A DNA stretch of 27,356 bases from a virus. Both the position numbers and the translations under genes were made by a program. The notes beneath the pieces were generated by a model, which saw only the letters and a list, made by a program, of their open reading frames with translations, was not told the DNA's origin and searched no databases. The DNA lies in the IMG/VR virus record IMGVR_UViG_3300021197_000569, positions 1 through 27,356 of that record; one strand, written 5' to 3'. Positions 1 to 7,612 of the stretch are shown one piece after another (the stretch's first letter is position 1; every line of letters starts with the position of its first letter).

Positions 1-447
1 GGTCAAGTCGTTGGGGGTGGTTTTAGCGGTGGAAAAGCACAACTTGGGGTAAGAACAACAAAGGCTGTAAAAAGACTAGGTTGTTCCAATATTAAACAGG
101 TTATCGAAACTGATAAGATGTTTATCCAAGATTATGATTTAATCACAGAACTATCTACCTTTATTCTCAAAGGACAATCATATGAAGCAGAAGAAGGACA
201 CACAGATGACCTTGTAATGTGTTGTGTATTGTTCGGATGGTTGATAGAACAGACATATTTTAAAGAATTAACAGATGATGACATTCGTGCAAGAATGTTT
301 AAAGAACAACAGAACCAATTGGAACAAGATATGGCACCGTTTGGATTTATGGATAACGGTATAGATGCACCTTATGGTGAGACTGTTGTTGATGAATATG
401 GTACTAGATGGAGTCCAGTAGTTCGTACACACGACTCAGATTGGTAG
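1..447 (+). CDS. 17: Terminase large subunit gp17, C-terminal part (5' truncated)
   Basis: The reading frame is open from base 1 and ends at TAG 445-447, giving 148 residues of the C-terminal nuclease domain of the DNA-packaging motor. gp17 is the ATPase and nuclease that translocates DNA through the portal and makes the headful cut. The stretch around LGCSNIKQVIE, followed by ELSTFILKG and HTDDLVMCCVLFGWL, lines up with the end of T4 gp17. The aspartates in the TDDLVM motif are in the place of nuclease metal ligands. The first ATG in the window (118) is internal, not a start. The ATPase domain lies off the left edge. The gene is followed by 14 bases and then a convergent reverse-strand gene. 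Identification rests on motif recall plus position just before gp18-gp19-gp20. Confidence 0.93.
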   Translation, partial: GQVVGGGFSGGKAQLGVRTTKAVKRLGCSNIKQVIETDKMFIQDYDLITELSTFILKGQSYEAEEGHTDDLVMCCVLFGWLIEQTYFKELTDDDIRARMFKEQQNQLEQDMAPFGFMDNGIDAPYGETVVDEYGTRWSPVVRTHDSDW

Positions 448-461
448 AAATAGGCAAATAC

Positions 462-761
462 CTACATAATATCAATTAGGTCATTATCTAATTTTAAGTA
501 ACAATTAGCACAAACAACTTTGGACTTTTCGATGAAACCAACAACTTCTTTTCTGGATTCCTCATTTAGTCCCTTTCTTTTTGTGCGTTTGCGTATTTCT
601 GCCTCGTGTGGGTGGAATTGGAGACATGCATTTTCGGATTCTCCACAGTAGTGACAGTACTTATCTTCTAGGTATTCATTTACCCAGATGATACGTTTAC
701 GATAATTACGTTGCGACACACGTTTAATTGTTTCTTTGTATTTTTGGTAGAACTCTGACAT
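462..761 (-). CDS. Small HNH-like zinc protein on the reverse strand
   Basis: This 99-residue basic protein has two zinc-binding pairs, C36-x2-C39 (CHYCG) and C84-x2-C87 (CANC), around a central LQFHPHE segment. That is the layout of small phage HNH endonucleases (C-x2-C, a F-H-H core, then L-C-A-N-C-H). The usual paired histidines are split (FHPHE), and the histidine after CANC is tyrosine 88, so catalysis may be weakened or lost. It could be a degenerate homing nuclease or a zinc-ribbon DNA-binding protein. It is the only reverse-strand gene in the window, inserted between gp17 and gp18 and convergent with gp17. An exact late-promoter box ends five bases before its ATG, and I see no Shine-Dalgarno there, so its mRNA may be leaderless. 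Confidence 0.72.
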   Translation of the reverse strand: MSEFYQKYKETIKRVSQRNYRKRIIWVNEYLEDKYCHYCGESENACLQFHPHEAEIRKRTKRKGLNEESRKEVVGFIEKSKVVCANCYLKLDNDLIDIM

Positions 762-766
762 GAATT

Positions 767-774
767 TATTTATA
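767..774 (-). promoter_or_regulatory. T4-type late promoter box for the reverse-strand HNH-like gene
   Basis: TATAAATA on the reverse strand, exact match to the T4 late (gp55-dependent) promoter box. It sits five bases upstream of the ATG of the HNH-like gene, which puts the predicted transcription start at or beside the start codon. It is divergent from the gp18 late promoter 44 bases away. Confidence 0.75.
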
Positions 775-817
775 TGCTAGAGAACCTATAAAAACCAAAA
801 GTGTAGAGATGCGATTT

Positions 818-825
818 TATAAATA
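818..825 (+). promoter_or_regulatory. T4-type late promoter box before gp18
   Basis: Exact TATAAATA on the forward strand, 55 bases before the gp18 ATG. Recognised by the late sigma factor gp55 with the gp45 clamp in T4. Expected to drive gp18, gp19 and probably gp20. Confidence 0.82.
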
Positions 826-880
826 TATTCGTAAGTTTGAGTTAAACTAAATTATTGAATCCACAAAGGAGAAAACAAAG

Positions 881-2872
881 ATGGCATTTCAAGTATCCCC
901 AGGCGTTCTCGTCAAAGAGATAGACTTGACCAATGTCGTTCCTGCTGTTGCAACTTCAATTGGTGCGATTGCTTCGGGCTTTTCAAAAGGCCCAGTAGAA
1001 GAAATCATCCCAATCGGTTCAGAGCAAGAATTGGTCGATATCTTTGGTAAACCAAATTCAAATAACTTTGAAAATTGGTTCACCGCCGCCAACTTCCTTC
1101 AGTACACAAACGGATTGCGTGTAATCAGAGCAGATACTGCTGCGATTAACGCTACCGCAAATGGTTCTGGATTGAAGATTAAAAATGACAATGATTATGA
1201 TAACAACTATGCTGGTGGACAAGGTTCTGTCGGTAACTGGGCATCTAAATTCCCAGGCATTTGGGGTAACTCCCTTGCTGTATCAATCTGTGCAAATGCT
1301 GGTGCATTTGAGGAAACATTCAGTGGTAACGCTGGAACACTAGGTGTAACAACTGGAACACCTGCTGCTGGAGCAACTACAGTCGGTATCGACAATGGTG
1401 GTGGTTCTGCTGGTGACGGTGGTGCAAAATTCACTGTAGGTGATATTGTACATTTCCAAGAAGCAGATGGTTCACAGTATGAAGTTACTGCTGTTTCAAC
1501 AGACAATCTAACTATTAGACAACTAGATAACCCTAACGGTGGTGGACTAAAATCTGCTCTCGTTGCTGCGACTAATGTTCGTAGACGTTGGAAGTTCTAT
1601 GACTTGTTCGATGCTGCCCCAGGCACATCAACATGGGCAACTTCTAAAGGTGTAACCAATGATGAAATGCACGTTGTAGTGCATGACATGGATGGTGGTA
1701 TCAGTGGTTTTGATTCAGATGTTGCTGGACAAAGAACTAACGCAGTTCTTGAAGTCTACCCATTCGTATCACAAGCATCTGGTTCTAAAACACCACAGGG
1801 CGGAACTAACTTCTACGCAAACGTAGTAAACACTGGTTCTAGAATGGTTCGTTGGATGGATCACGATGGTTCACTAACAGATGCTGGTACTAACAAAGCA
1901 TCTGGTACTTCGTATGCATCTTCAGCTGGTGACGCTGGAATTATCAATGACAACCTTTTAGGTGGTACAGATGATAACCCAACTATCGGTGAGTTAGATA
2001 TTGCATACAACCTGTTTGCAGATACAGACACTATTGATATCAACCTTATCATGGCAGGTTCATGTCCTGCTGGTACAGATGGTGTAACACACGCAACTAT
2101 GATTATGGACTTGTGTGAAGCAAGAAAAGACGTAGTTGGATTTATATCTCCTCGTAGAGCAGATGTAGTCGGTGTTGCAACTGGTGCTGCTGCAACAAAC
2201 AATGTTAAAGGGTTCTTCGATAATCTCGCAAGTTCTTCTTATGCAGTGTTTGACAGTGGTTACAAGTACATGTATGATAAGTATGCAGACGTATACCGTT
2301 ATGTTCCATTAAATGGTGACATGGCAGGACTTGCTGCGAACACAGACAATGTTGCAGACCCTTGGTTCTCACCAGCGGGTTACAACAGAGGACAAGTTCG
2401 TGGTGCAGTTAAACTTGCGTACAACCCAACTAAAGCACAAAGAGATATTCTTTATCCTGCTCGTGTAAACCCTGTTTGCACATTCCCAGGCCAAGGTACA
2501 GTTCTCTTTGGTGACAAAACTGCGTTGTCTAGACCAAGTGCATTTGATAGAATTAATGTTCGTAGATTGTTCATTGTTCTTGAGAAAGCAATTGCTACTG
2601 CTGCTAAGTTCCAACTGTTTGAGATTAACGATGCGTTTACTCAGGCACAGTTTAAAAACTTAGTTGAACCTTTCCTTCGTGATGTTCAAGGTAGAAGAGG
2701 TATTACTGATTTCTCAGTAGTTGCTGATGATACTAACAACACAGGTGAAGTAATCGACAGGAATGAATTTGTCGCTGACATTTACATTAAACCTGCTCGT
2801 TCCATCAATTTTATTACACTAAATTTCATCGCCGTAAGAACTGGTGTTGCGTTTAGTGAGGTAGGGGGTTAA
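881..2872 (+). CDS. 18: Tail sheath protein gp18
   Basis: The product is 663 residues, almost the same length as T4 gp18 (659). It forms the contractile sheath around the tail tube. The N-terminus (AFQVSPGVLVKEIDLTNVVP) is the typical gp18 start. The C-terminal third carries the conserved phage-sheath region (VNPVCTFPGQGTVLFGDKTAL, then INVRRLFIVLEKAIA) and ends in the interlocking C-terminal beta segment. The central region is Gly/Thr/Asp-rich, as in the variable surface domains of sheath proteins. The ATG is preceded by a strong AAAGGAG ribosome-binding site at 865-871 and by a late promoter at 818. gp19 starts two bases after its stop. Confidence 0.97.
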   Translation: MAFQVSPGVLVKEIDLTNVVPAVATSIGAIASGFSKGPVEEIIPIGSEQELVDIFGKPNSNNFENWFTAANFLQYTNGLRVIRADTAAINATANGSGLKIKNDNDYDNNYAGGQGSVGNWASKFPGIWGNSLAVSICANAGAFEETFSGNAGTLGVTTGTPAAGATTVGIDNGGGSAGDGGAKFTVGDIVHFQEADGSQYEVTAVSTDNLTIRQLDNPNGGGLKSALVAATNVRRRWKFYDLFDAAPGTSTWATSKGVTNDEMHVVVHDMDGGISGFDSDVAGQRTNAVLEVYPFVSQASGSKTPQGGTNFYANVVNTGSRMVRWMDHDGSLTDAGTNKASGTSYASSAGDAGIINDNLLGGTDDNPTIGELDIAYNLFADTDTIDINLIMAGSCPAGTDGVTHATMIMDLCEARKDVVGFISPRRADVVGVATGAAATNNVKGFFDNLASSSYAVFDSGYKYMYDKYADVYRYVPLNGDMAGLAANTDNVADPWFSPAGYNRGQVRGAVKLAYNPTKAQRDILYPARVNPVCTFPGQGTVLFGDKTALSRPSAFDRINVRRLFIVLEKAIATAAKFQLFEINDAFTQAQFKNLVEPFLRDVQGRRGITDFSVVADDTNNTGEVIDRNEFVADIYIKPARSINFITLNFIAVRTGVAFSEVGG

Positions 2873-2874
2873 TC

Positions 2875-3399
2875 ATGGCTAGTATAGACGATTTCAAATC
2901 AAACCTTATCGGTGGTGGTGCAAGAGCGAATCAATATCGTGTGATTATGACTACTCCCCCAGCAATTACTACTGGGCTGGACGTTAATCGTGCGAGTTTT
3001 CTCGTAAAGGCTACATCATTGCCAGGGCAAACTATTTCTGAAATTGAAGTTCAATTCAGAGGTAGACAACTCTACATGGCGGGCGACAGAACAGTCGAAG
3101 CATGGACTACAACAATCATTAACGATACGGACTTTATGGTTCGTAACGCAATGGAGCGTTGGATGAGTGGTATCAATGACCTAGAAACAGGTGTTGGACT
3201 TACAAATGTGTCAGATTATACTGCACAATTGAGAGTTGAACAACTTGATAGAGATGATAACATTCTGAAGTCATATGTTCTAAAGAACTGTTGGCCGACA
3301 GCAATCACACCGATTGAACTGTCATATGATACCGTAAGTGATATCGAAACATTTGATATTACTTGGAGATACACAAGTTTCTCCGCTAGTGCGGTATAA
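2875..3399 (+). CDS. 19: Tail tube protein gp19
   Basis: The product is 174 residues (T4 gp19 is 163). gp19 subunits stack as hexamers to form the inner tail tube through which DNA passes. The motif ANQYRVIMTTPP near the N-terminus, the SLPGQTISE segment, and the ERWMSGIND segment are characteristic of gp19-type tube proteins. The gene starts two bases after gp18, so the two are co-transcribed from the late promoter at 818. The end is followed by a 53-base gap containing an inverted repeat before gp20. Confidence 0.95.
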   Translation: MASIDDFKSNLIGGGARANQYRVIMTTPPAITTGLDVNRASFLVKATSLPGQTISEIEVQFRGRQLYMAGDRTVEAWTTTIINDTDFMVRNAMERWMSGINDLETGVGLTNVSDYTAQLRVEQLDRDDNILKSYVLKNCWPTAITPIELSYDTVSDIETFDITWRYTSFSASAV

Positions 3400-3407
3400 G
3401 TCCTCTT

Positions 3408-3435
3408 TTTTACCCGACTAAATAGAAGGGTAAAA
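3408..3435 (+). repeat. Inverted repeat between gp19 and gp20
   Basis: TTTTACCC (3408-3415) and GGGTAAAA (3428-3435) form a perfect 8-base inverted repeat with a 12-base loop. The loop contains ACTAAATA, a six-of-eight match to the late promoter box. There is no T-run after the second arm, so a simple terminator is unlikely. It could be a processing hairpin or a weak late promoter for gp20. Confidence 0.5.
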
Positions 3436-3452
3436 CTTAGGAGAATTATAGT

Positions 3453-4976
3453 ATGGCGGAACTTTTCGGTTTCAGAATTACAAGAGCGAATCAAGGTGGG
3501 GGAAGTGATAGTTTCACTTCTCCTGTCTCTGATGACGGCACCCTCGACATTGTATCGGGTGGTGGTCATTACGCTTCTGTCCTTGATATGGATGGAAGAG
3601 ACCGTAATGAAGTTGATTTAATCCGTAGATATCGTGATATTGCACAACAACCAGAGTGTGACAGTGCTATTGAAGATATTGTGAATGAAGCAATTGTAAG
3701 TGATGAACGTGACCAATCTGTATCAATATCACTTGACAGACTAGACGTATCCCAAAACATTAAACAAAAGGTAAGAGATGAGTTCCATGAACTTCTTCAT
3801 CTTTTAGATTTTAATGCAAAAGGACATGACATCTTTAGACGTTGGTATGTTGATGGCAGAATTTATTATCATAAAATTATTGACCCAAAACAACCTCGCA
3901 AGGGAATTAAAGAGGTTCGTTACATTGACCCTCGTAAAATCAAAAAAGCGAGAGAAACACAAAAAGAGGTTAATGATAAAACTGGCATGGAGATGGTCAA
4001 GAAAGTTGACGATTTCTACTTGTACAATGACAAGGGCTGGGAACAAAACGTAGGAACATCAAATGGAGTCAAGATTACATCCGACTCTATTACATACTGT
4101 CCTTCTGGACTTATTGATATGTCCAAGGGTACAGTACTCTCATATCTAAACAAAGCAATCAAACCTGTCAATCAATTGCGTATGATTGAAGATTCGTTAG
4201 TTATCTATCGTATCTCTCGTGCGCCTGAAAGACGTATCTTTTATATTGACGTTGGTAATCTACCAAAGATGAAAGCAGAATCATATCTGAAAGATGTGAT
4301 GAATCGTTATCGAAACAAAATGGTTTACGATGCACGAACTGGTGAAATCAGAGATGATAGAAACCATATGTCTATGTTGGAAGATTTCTGGTTGCCTCGT
4401 AGAGAAGGTGGTAGAGGTACAGAGATTACAACTTTGCCAGGCGGTTCAAACCTTGGTGAAATTGATGACATTACCTACTTCCAGAAAAAATTATTCCGTT
4501 CATTGAATGTACCAGTATCAAGACTTGCAGAGGAAACAGGTTTCCAATTAGGTCGTTCTGATAACATTACAAGAGATGAACTTAAATTCACAAAATTTGT
4601 CCAGAGACTTCGTAAGAAGTTTTCTATTATGTTCTTAGACATGTTGCGTACACAACTTCTACTGAAGGGTGTTATTGCAATGGAAGAATGGGATACATTC
4701 AAAGAGCATATTCAATTTGATTTCTTACAGGATGGACATTTCACAGAACTGAAGAATGCAGAAATTCTTCGGGACAGACTAGATATGCTCGGACAAGTCG
4801 AATCATATGTCGGTCAATACTTCTCTAAGGAATATGTTAAGAAACACATCCTTAGAATGTCTGATGAGGAGATTGAAGAAATTGACAATCAAATCAAAGA
4901 TGAAGAAGGTGGAGATATGACAGGTGATGATGACGGTATGTTCGCACATAATGATCCAAAAAAAGGAGATAAATAA
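3453..4976 (+). CDS. 20: Portal protein gp20
   Basis: The product is 507 residues (T4 gp20 is 524). It forms the dodecameric ring at one capsid vertex that initiates head assembly, docks terminase and passes DNA. Visible family features include the early DIAQQPECDSAIEDIVNEAIV segment, RYIDPRKIKK, the ISRAPERRIFYIDVGNLPK segment and LPGGSNLGEIDDITYFQKKLF, followed by SLNVPVSRLAEETGF. An acidic C-terminal tail (EEIEEIDNQ and beyond) is present. The ribosome-binding site is TAGGAG about ten bases before ATG 3453. The stop codon TAA shares its last base with the start of the next gene (TAATG). Confidence 0.96.
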   Translation: MAELFGFRITRANQGGGSDSFTSPVSDDGTLDIVSGGGHYASVLDMDGRDRNEVDLIRRYRDIAQQPECDSAIEDIVNEAIVSDERDQSVSISLDRLDVSQNIKQKVRDEFHELLHLLDFNAKGHDIFRRWYVDGRIYYHKIIDPKQPRKGIKEVRYIDPRKIKKARETQKEVNDKTGMEMVKKVDDFYLYNDKGWEQNVGTSNGVKITSDSITYCPSGLIDMSKGTVLSYLNKAIKPVNQLRMIEDSLVIYRISRAPERRIFYIDVGNLPKMKAESYLKDVMNRYRNKMVYDARTGEIRDDRNHMSMLEDFWLPRREGGRGTEITTLPGGSNLGEIDDITYFQKKLFRSLNVPVSRLAEETGFQLGRSDNITRDELKFTKFVQRLRKKFSIMFLDMLRTQLLLKGVIAMEEWDTFKEHIQFDFLQDGHFTELKNAEILRDRLDMLGQVESYVGQYFSKEYVKKHILRMSDEEIEEIDNQIKDEEGGDMTGDDDGMFAHNDPKKGDK

Positions 4977-5161
4977 TGGATAATGTAAAAGACTTTGTAA
5001 GTTCAATTGCATCAGGCGATAACCTTGCGGCGGAGACACACTTTAATAATGCTCTTGCGAAAAAGGTTGGAAGTGCATTAGAAACAAAAAGACAAGAAGT
5101 GGCACAAACTTTTGTGACACATCACATTTCAGACTCAGAGGTAGAAAAAGATAGTGAGTAA
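4976..5161 (+). CDS. Small prohead core protein, gp67-like
   Basis: The product is 61 residues and sits between portal and prohead protease, where T4 carries gp67 (a small core protein). The segment ALETKRQEVAQTFV matches the short helical motif I associate with prohead core proteins of marine T4-like phages. The tail is acidic. The start ATG overlaps the gp20 stop (TAATG) and its 3' end overlaps the next gene by eight bases, showing translational coupling. No signal or membrane segment is visible. Assignment to gp67 is by position and the short motif, not by strong similarity. Confidence 0.6.
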   Translation: MDNVKDFVSSIASGDNLAAETHFNNALAKKVGSALETKRQEVAQTFVTHHISDSEVEKDSE

Positions 5162-5402
5162 AACTCTTTCACAGTTCAAACAAGAACTACCAGAGAAAGA
5201 TGAGCATAAGAAGTCGAGGGAGTATCAAAAGTTATCTCCAGCGATGAAGAAGGCTATTGACGCTATATTCAAGGAAATGGATGCGAAACCTAACAATTTC
5301 CTAAATACTTTTGAAAAAACAATAAATAGTGTTTCCAAGAAGTTCAAAGTTCCGCATAAGGCACTTATGGACTATTTTGAAAAAGAAATGCTTACAATTT
5401 AG
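5154..5402 (+). CDS. Putative prohead core protein in the gp68 slot
   Basis: The product is 82 residues, lysine- and glutamate-rich, predicted mostly helical. It starts with GTG at 5154, inside the end of the preceding gene. No ATG lies nearby in the same frame, so the GTG is the best start. In T4 the second gene after portal is gp68, a prohead core component. The N-terminus (SKTLSQFKQELPEKDE) resembles the T4 internal-protein capsid-targeting peptide in layout, with an aromatic-x-x-E pattern, but lacks the I/L two places before the glutamate that gp21 prefers. I do not recognise a domain. Function is inferred from position. Confidence 0.55.
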   Translation: MSKTLSQFKQELPEKDEHKKSREYQKLSPAMKKAIDAIFKEMDAKPNNFLNTFEKTINSVSKKFKVPHKALMDYFEKEMLTI

Positions 5403-5414
5403 GGATAGAGTAAA

Positions 5415-5663
5415 ATGAAGATAATCGGAGCAGAAGAAGCACTTGCAACTGGTACTACCAAGGGCAAAACCGCTACTGCACACTATGTGTTTAATAACGG
5501 TTCAAAGCAGGCAGTTACAATTAGAAACGCTGATGATGATGGCGATACTGGTTCAGTAAGAATTAACGCAAACGCTGGAGTAATTATCCATACTGATATT
5601 GGAGTCGGGATGCGTGGTGCAACCTCTCTCTTTATTACTCCTATCGTAGCATCGGGGTTCTAA
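5415..5663 (+). CDS. Conserved small hypothetical protein between portal and prohead protease
   Basis: The product is 82 residues with alternating hydrophobic and Thr/Gly/Asn-rich stretches (TATAHYVFNNGSKQAVTIRN, later GVGMRGATSLFITPIVASGF). This suggests an all-beta fold, unlike its helical neighbours. It is co-transcribed with gp21, which begins two bases after its stop. I recall similar small proteins at this place in marine T4-like phages but know no function. A minor capsid or decoration role would fit the location but is a guess. The upstream AGGGATAG provides a modest ribosome-binding site. Confidence 0.6.
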   Translation: MKIIGAEEALATGTTKGKTATAHYVFNNGSKQAVTIRNADDDGDTGSVRINANAGVIIHTDIGVGMRGATSLFITPIVASGF

Positions 5664-5664
5664 T

Positions 5665-6312
5665 ATGAAACTAATAGCAGAACAGATACAAGAAGTAGAA
5701 TACATCACCGAAGCCAAAGAGGACGGTGAAAAGGAAATGAAGATTCGTGGAATCTTTATGCAGGCAGACATGAAAAACCGTAATGGTCGTGTCTACCCAA
5801 TGGGTGTACTTCAAAAAGAAGTCACTCGTTATAACAAAGAATTTGTTGCTGAAGGTCGTGCGTTTGGGGAACTGGGTCATCCAGAAGGCCCCACTGTCAA
5901 TCTTGACAGGGTATCGCATATGATTACAAAACTGGAAGCTGATGGAAAGAACTTTATTGGTGAGGCGAAACTGCTCTCTACTCCAATGGGGGAAATAGCG
6001 AAAGCACTAATCAAAGATGGTGGTAAACTTGGTGTCTCTTCAAGAGGCATGGGTTCTATCGAATCTAAGAGTGGTGCTAATTATGTGAAAGACGATTTTT
6101 ATCTTGCCACTGCGGCAGATATTGTTGCAGACCCATCTGCACCTCAAGCCTTTGTTGAAGGGATTATGGAAGGTAAAGAATGGATTTGGAACAACGGAAT
6201 ACTCAAAGAAGTTGAGATTGCCGAACTCCATGATGAAATCAATGAGTCTGTAAGACGTAAACAAACTAATGTTTCCGCACTTGCATTCGCAAAATTTCTG
6301 TCTAAACTTTAA
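5665..6312 (+). CDS. 21: Prohead core scaffold protease gp21
   Basis: The product is 215 residues (T4 gp21 is 212). This serine protease sits in the prohead core and, after assembly, cleaves scaffold, capsid and internal proteins. Visible family features are GELGHPEGPTVNL with the presumed catalytic histidine 72, GVSSRGMG with the nucleophile among serines 125-126, and the conserved DIVADPSAPQAF at 152-163. The N-terminus contains YITE followed by A at residues 13-17, which matches the cleavage preference of T4 gp21 (I/L-x-E) and may be a self-processing site. The same pattern appears in gp23 (FLSE/A) and in the ATP-grasp protein at 21175 (FITE/E). Confidence 0.95.
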   Translation: MKLIAEQIQEVEYITEAKEDGEKEMKIRGIFMQADMKNRNGRVYPMGVLQKEVTRYNKEFVAEGRAFGELGHPEGPTVNLDRVSHMITKLEADGKNFIGEAKLLSTPMGEIAKALIKDGGKLGVSSRGMGSIESKSGANYVKDDFYLATAADIVADPSAPQAFVEGIMEGKEWIWNNGILKEVEIAELHDEINESVRRKQTNVSALAFAKFLSKL

Positions 6313-6316
6313 TCAT

Positions 6317-6324
6317 TATAAATA
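6317..6324 (+). promoter_or_regulatory. T4-type late promoter box before gp22
   Basis: Exact TATAAATA five bases after the gp21 stop and 32 bases before the gp22 ATG at 6356. Gives the scaffold gene its own late transcript. Confidence 0.82.
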
Positions 6325-6355
6325 TGTTAATAAAACAACCAAGGAGAAAATCCCA

Positions 6356-7534
6356 ATGTCAGAACTAGACAAGACAATTGAGGAACTAGAGGCGGAAGTC
6401 AGTGCAGAGCTTGAAGAAGCAAAAGCACCTGGCGCAACTGCTGGTAAAGGTGACTCAATGGAAAAACAAGAAGGCGATGTTGAAGATTTGGGTAAACCTG
6501 TCGTTGATCCAGAATCAAAAGACAGTGCTGGAAAGAAGGCTTCTGCTAAAGTAAAAAAAGCAGCAGAACCTAAAGCCGGTGCAACCAAAGAAGAAACTGA
6601 AGCTTCAGACGATTCTGAAACAGAATCACTAGAAGAAGGTAAGATGACAAAAGCGGAAATGTTGAAAGCAATGTACTCTGAAATGGAGAACATGAAAGCT
6701 GGAGACCTTAAAGCGTCTTACGACAAAATGATGGCAAAAGAAGAGGAAGAAAAAGAAGAAGAGTCTGCGAAAGTTGACGAATCTACTTTGGAAGACCGTC
6801 TTGCGTCAGTTGATGTATCAGAAGATGTTTCTGCACTAGTTAATGGTGAAGAAATTTCTGAAGAATTTAAGGAAAAAGCATCTACAATTTTTGAAGCAGC
6901 TGTAAAATCAAAACTTCGTTCAGAAGTTGAGAGAATTGAATCTGCAAAGGTTCAAGAAGTTGCTGAAGAAGTAAACAAAGTCCAAAGTGAGTTGACTGAA
7001 AAAGTTGACGCATACATGGGTTATGTTGTTGAAGAGTGGATGAAAGAGAACGAAATTGCAATTGAACGTGGTCTCAAAGGCGAGATTGCAGAAGATTTCA
7101 TTTCTGGACTTAAATCACTTTTCGAGGAGCATTACATTGATGTTCCAGATGAAAAGTATGACATCTTAGGAAGTCAGTCTGAAAAGATTGATGGACTAGA
7201 AGCCAAACTCAATGAGCAAATCGAGAAGTCTGCTGAACTAAAGAAGCAGAACAATCTATTGGTTCGTGAGTCTGTTTTTGCAGAGGTTTCTTCAGATTTG
7301 GCTGACACCGAAGCTGAAAAATTCAAATCTCTTGCAGAAGATGTAGATTTTACTGATGAAGATTCTTTCAGAAGTAAACTCGACACGCTCAAGGAAAGCT
7401 ATTTCCCGAAAGCAACAACTGTCGCTGAATCTGTAGATTCCGAATCTGAAAGTTCAGAATCTTACGATACAACTGGTGCTATGAGTGCTTATATGAGTGC
7501 AATTAGTAAAAATGTAAAGCGAGGTAAGGTTTAA
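6356..7534 (+). CDS. 22: Prohead core scaffold protein gp22
   Basis: The product is about 392 residues, very rich in Glu, Lys, Ala and Ser, with long predicted helical and coiled-coil stretches, as expected for the major scaffold that shapes the prohead and is then degraded by gp21. It is longer than T4 gp22 (269). The extra length is mostly an acidic N-terminal low-complexity region (about residues 10-140). The C-terminal region around EEHYIDVPDEKYDI and SAYMSAISKNVKRGKV resembles the gp22 end. An upstream in-frame start at 6269 would lie before the late promoter and inside gp21. The ATG at 6356 follows AAGGAG and is preferred. gp23 follows. Confidence 0.92.
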   Translation: MSELDKTIEELEAEVSAELEEAKAPGATAGKGDSMEKQEGDVEDLGKPVVDPESKDSAGKKASAKVKKAAEPKAGATKEETEASDDSETESLEEGKMTKAEMLKAMYSEMENMKAGDLKASYDKMMAKEEEEKEEESAKVDESTLEDRLASVDVSEDVSALVNGEEISEEFKEKASTIFEAAVKSKLRSEVERIESAKVQEVAEEVNKVQSELTEKVDAYMGYVVEEWMKENEIAIERGLKGEIAEDFISGLKSLFEEHYIDVPDEKYDILGSQSEKIDGLEAKLNEQIEKSAELKKQNNLLVRESVFAEVSSDLADTEAEKFKSLAEDVDFTDEDSFRSKLDTLKESYFPKATTVAESVDSESESSESYDTTGAMSAYMSAISKNVKRGKV

Positions 7535-7570
7535 GCTGCGGAAGATTTTATCTTTCAAAAATTAAATTCT

Positions 7571-7578
7571 TATAAATA
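7571..7578 (+). promoter_or_regulatory. T4-type late promoter box before gp23
   Basis: Exact TATAAATA, 34 bases before the gp23 ATG, in the 78-base gap after gp22. The spacing and following AAGGAG ribosome-binding site are almost identical to those of gp22. Confidence 0.83.
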
Positions 7579-7612
7579 TTATTAGAAAAAACTCAAACAA
7601 GGAGAAATAAAA

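Noticed and set aside
1861-2614. Reverse-strand reading frames within gp18
   Set aside because: They lie opposite a complete, well-matched sheath gene, have no ribosome-binding site or promoter, and show biased composition expected of a shadow frame.
5321-5328. Late promoter AATAAATA inside the gp68-slot gene
   Set aside because: One mismatch in an AT-rich coding stretch, so chance is likely. It could still help gp21 expression.
6269-6355. Earlier start for gp22 inside gp21
   Set aside because: It precedes the late promoter at 6317 and lacks a ribosome-binding site. ATG 6356 with AAGGAG is better.
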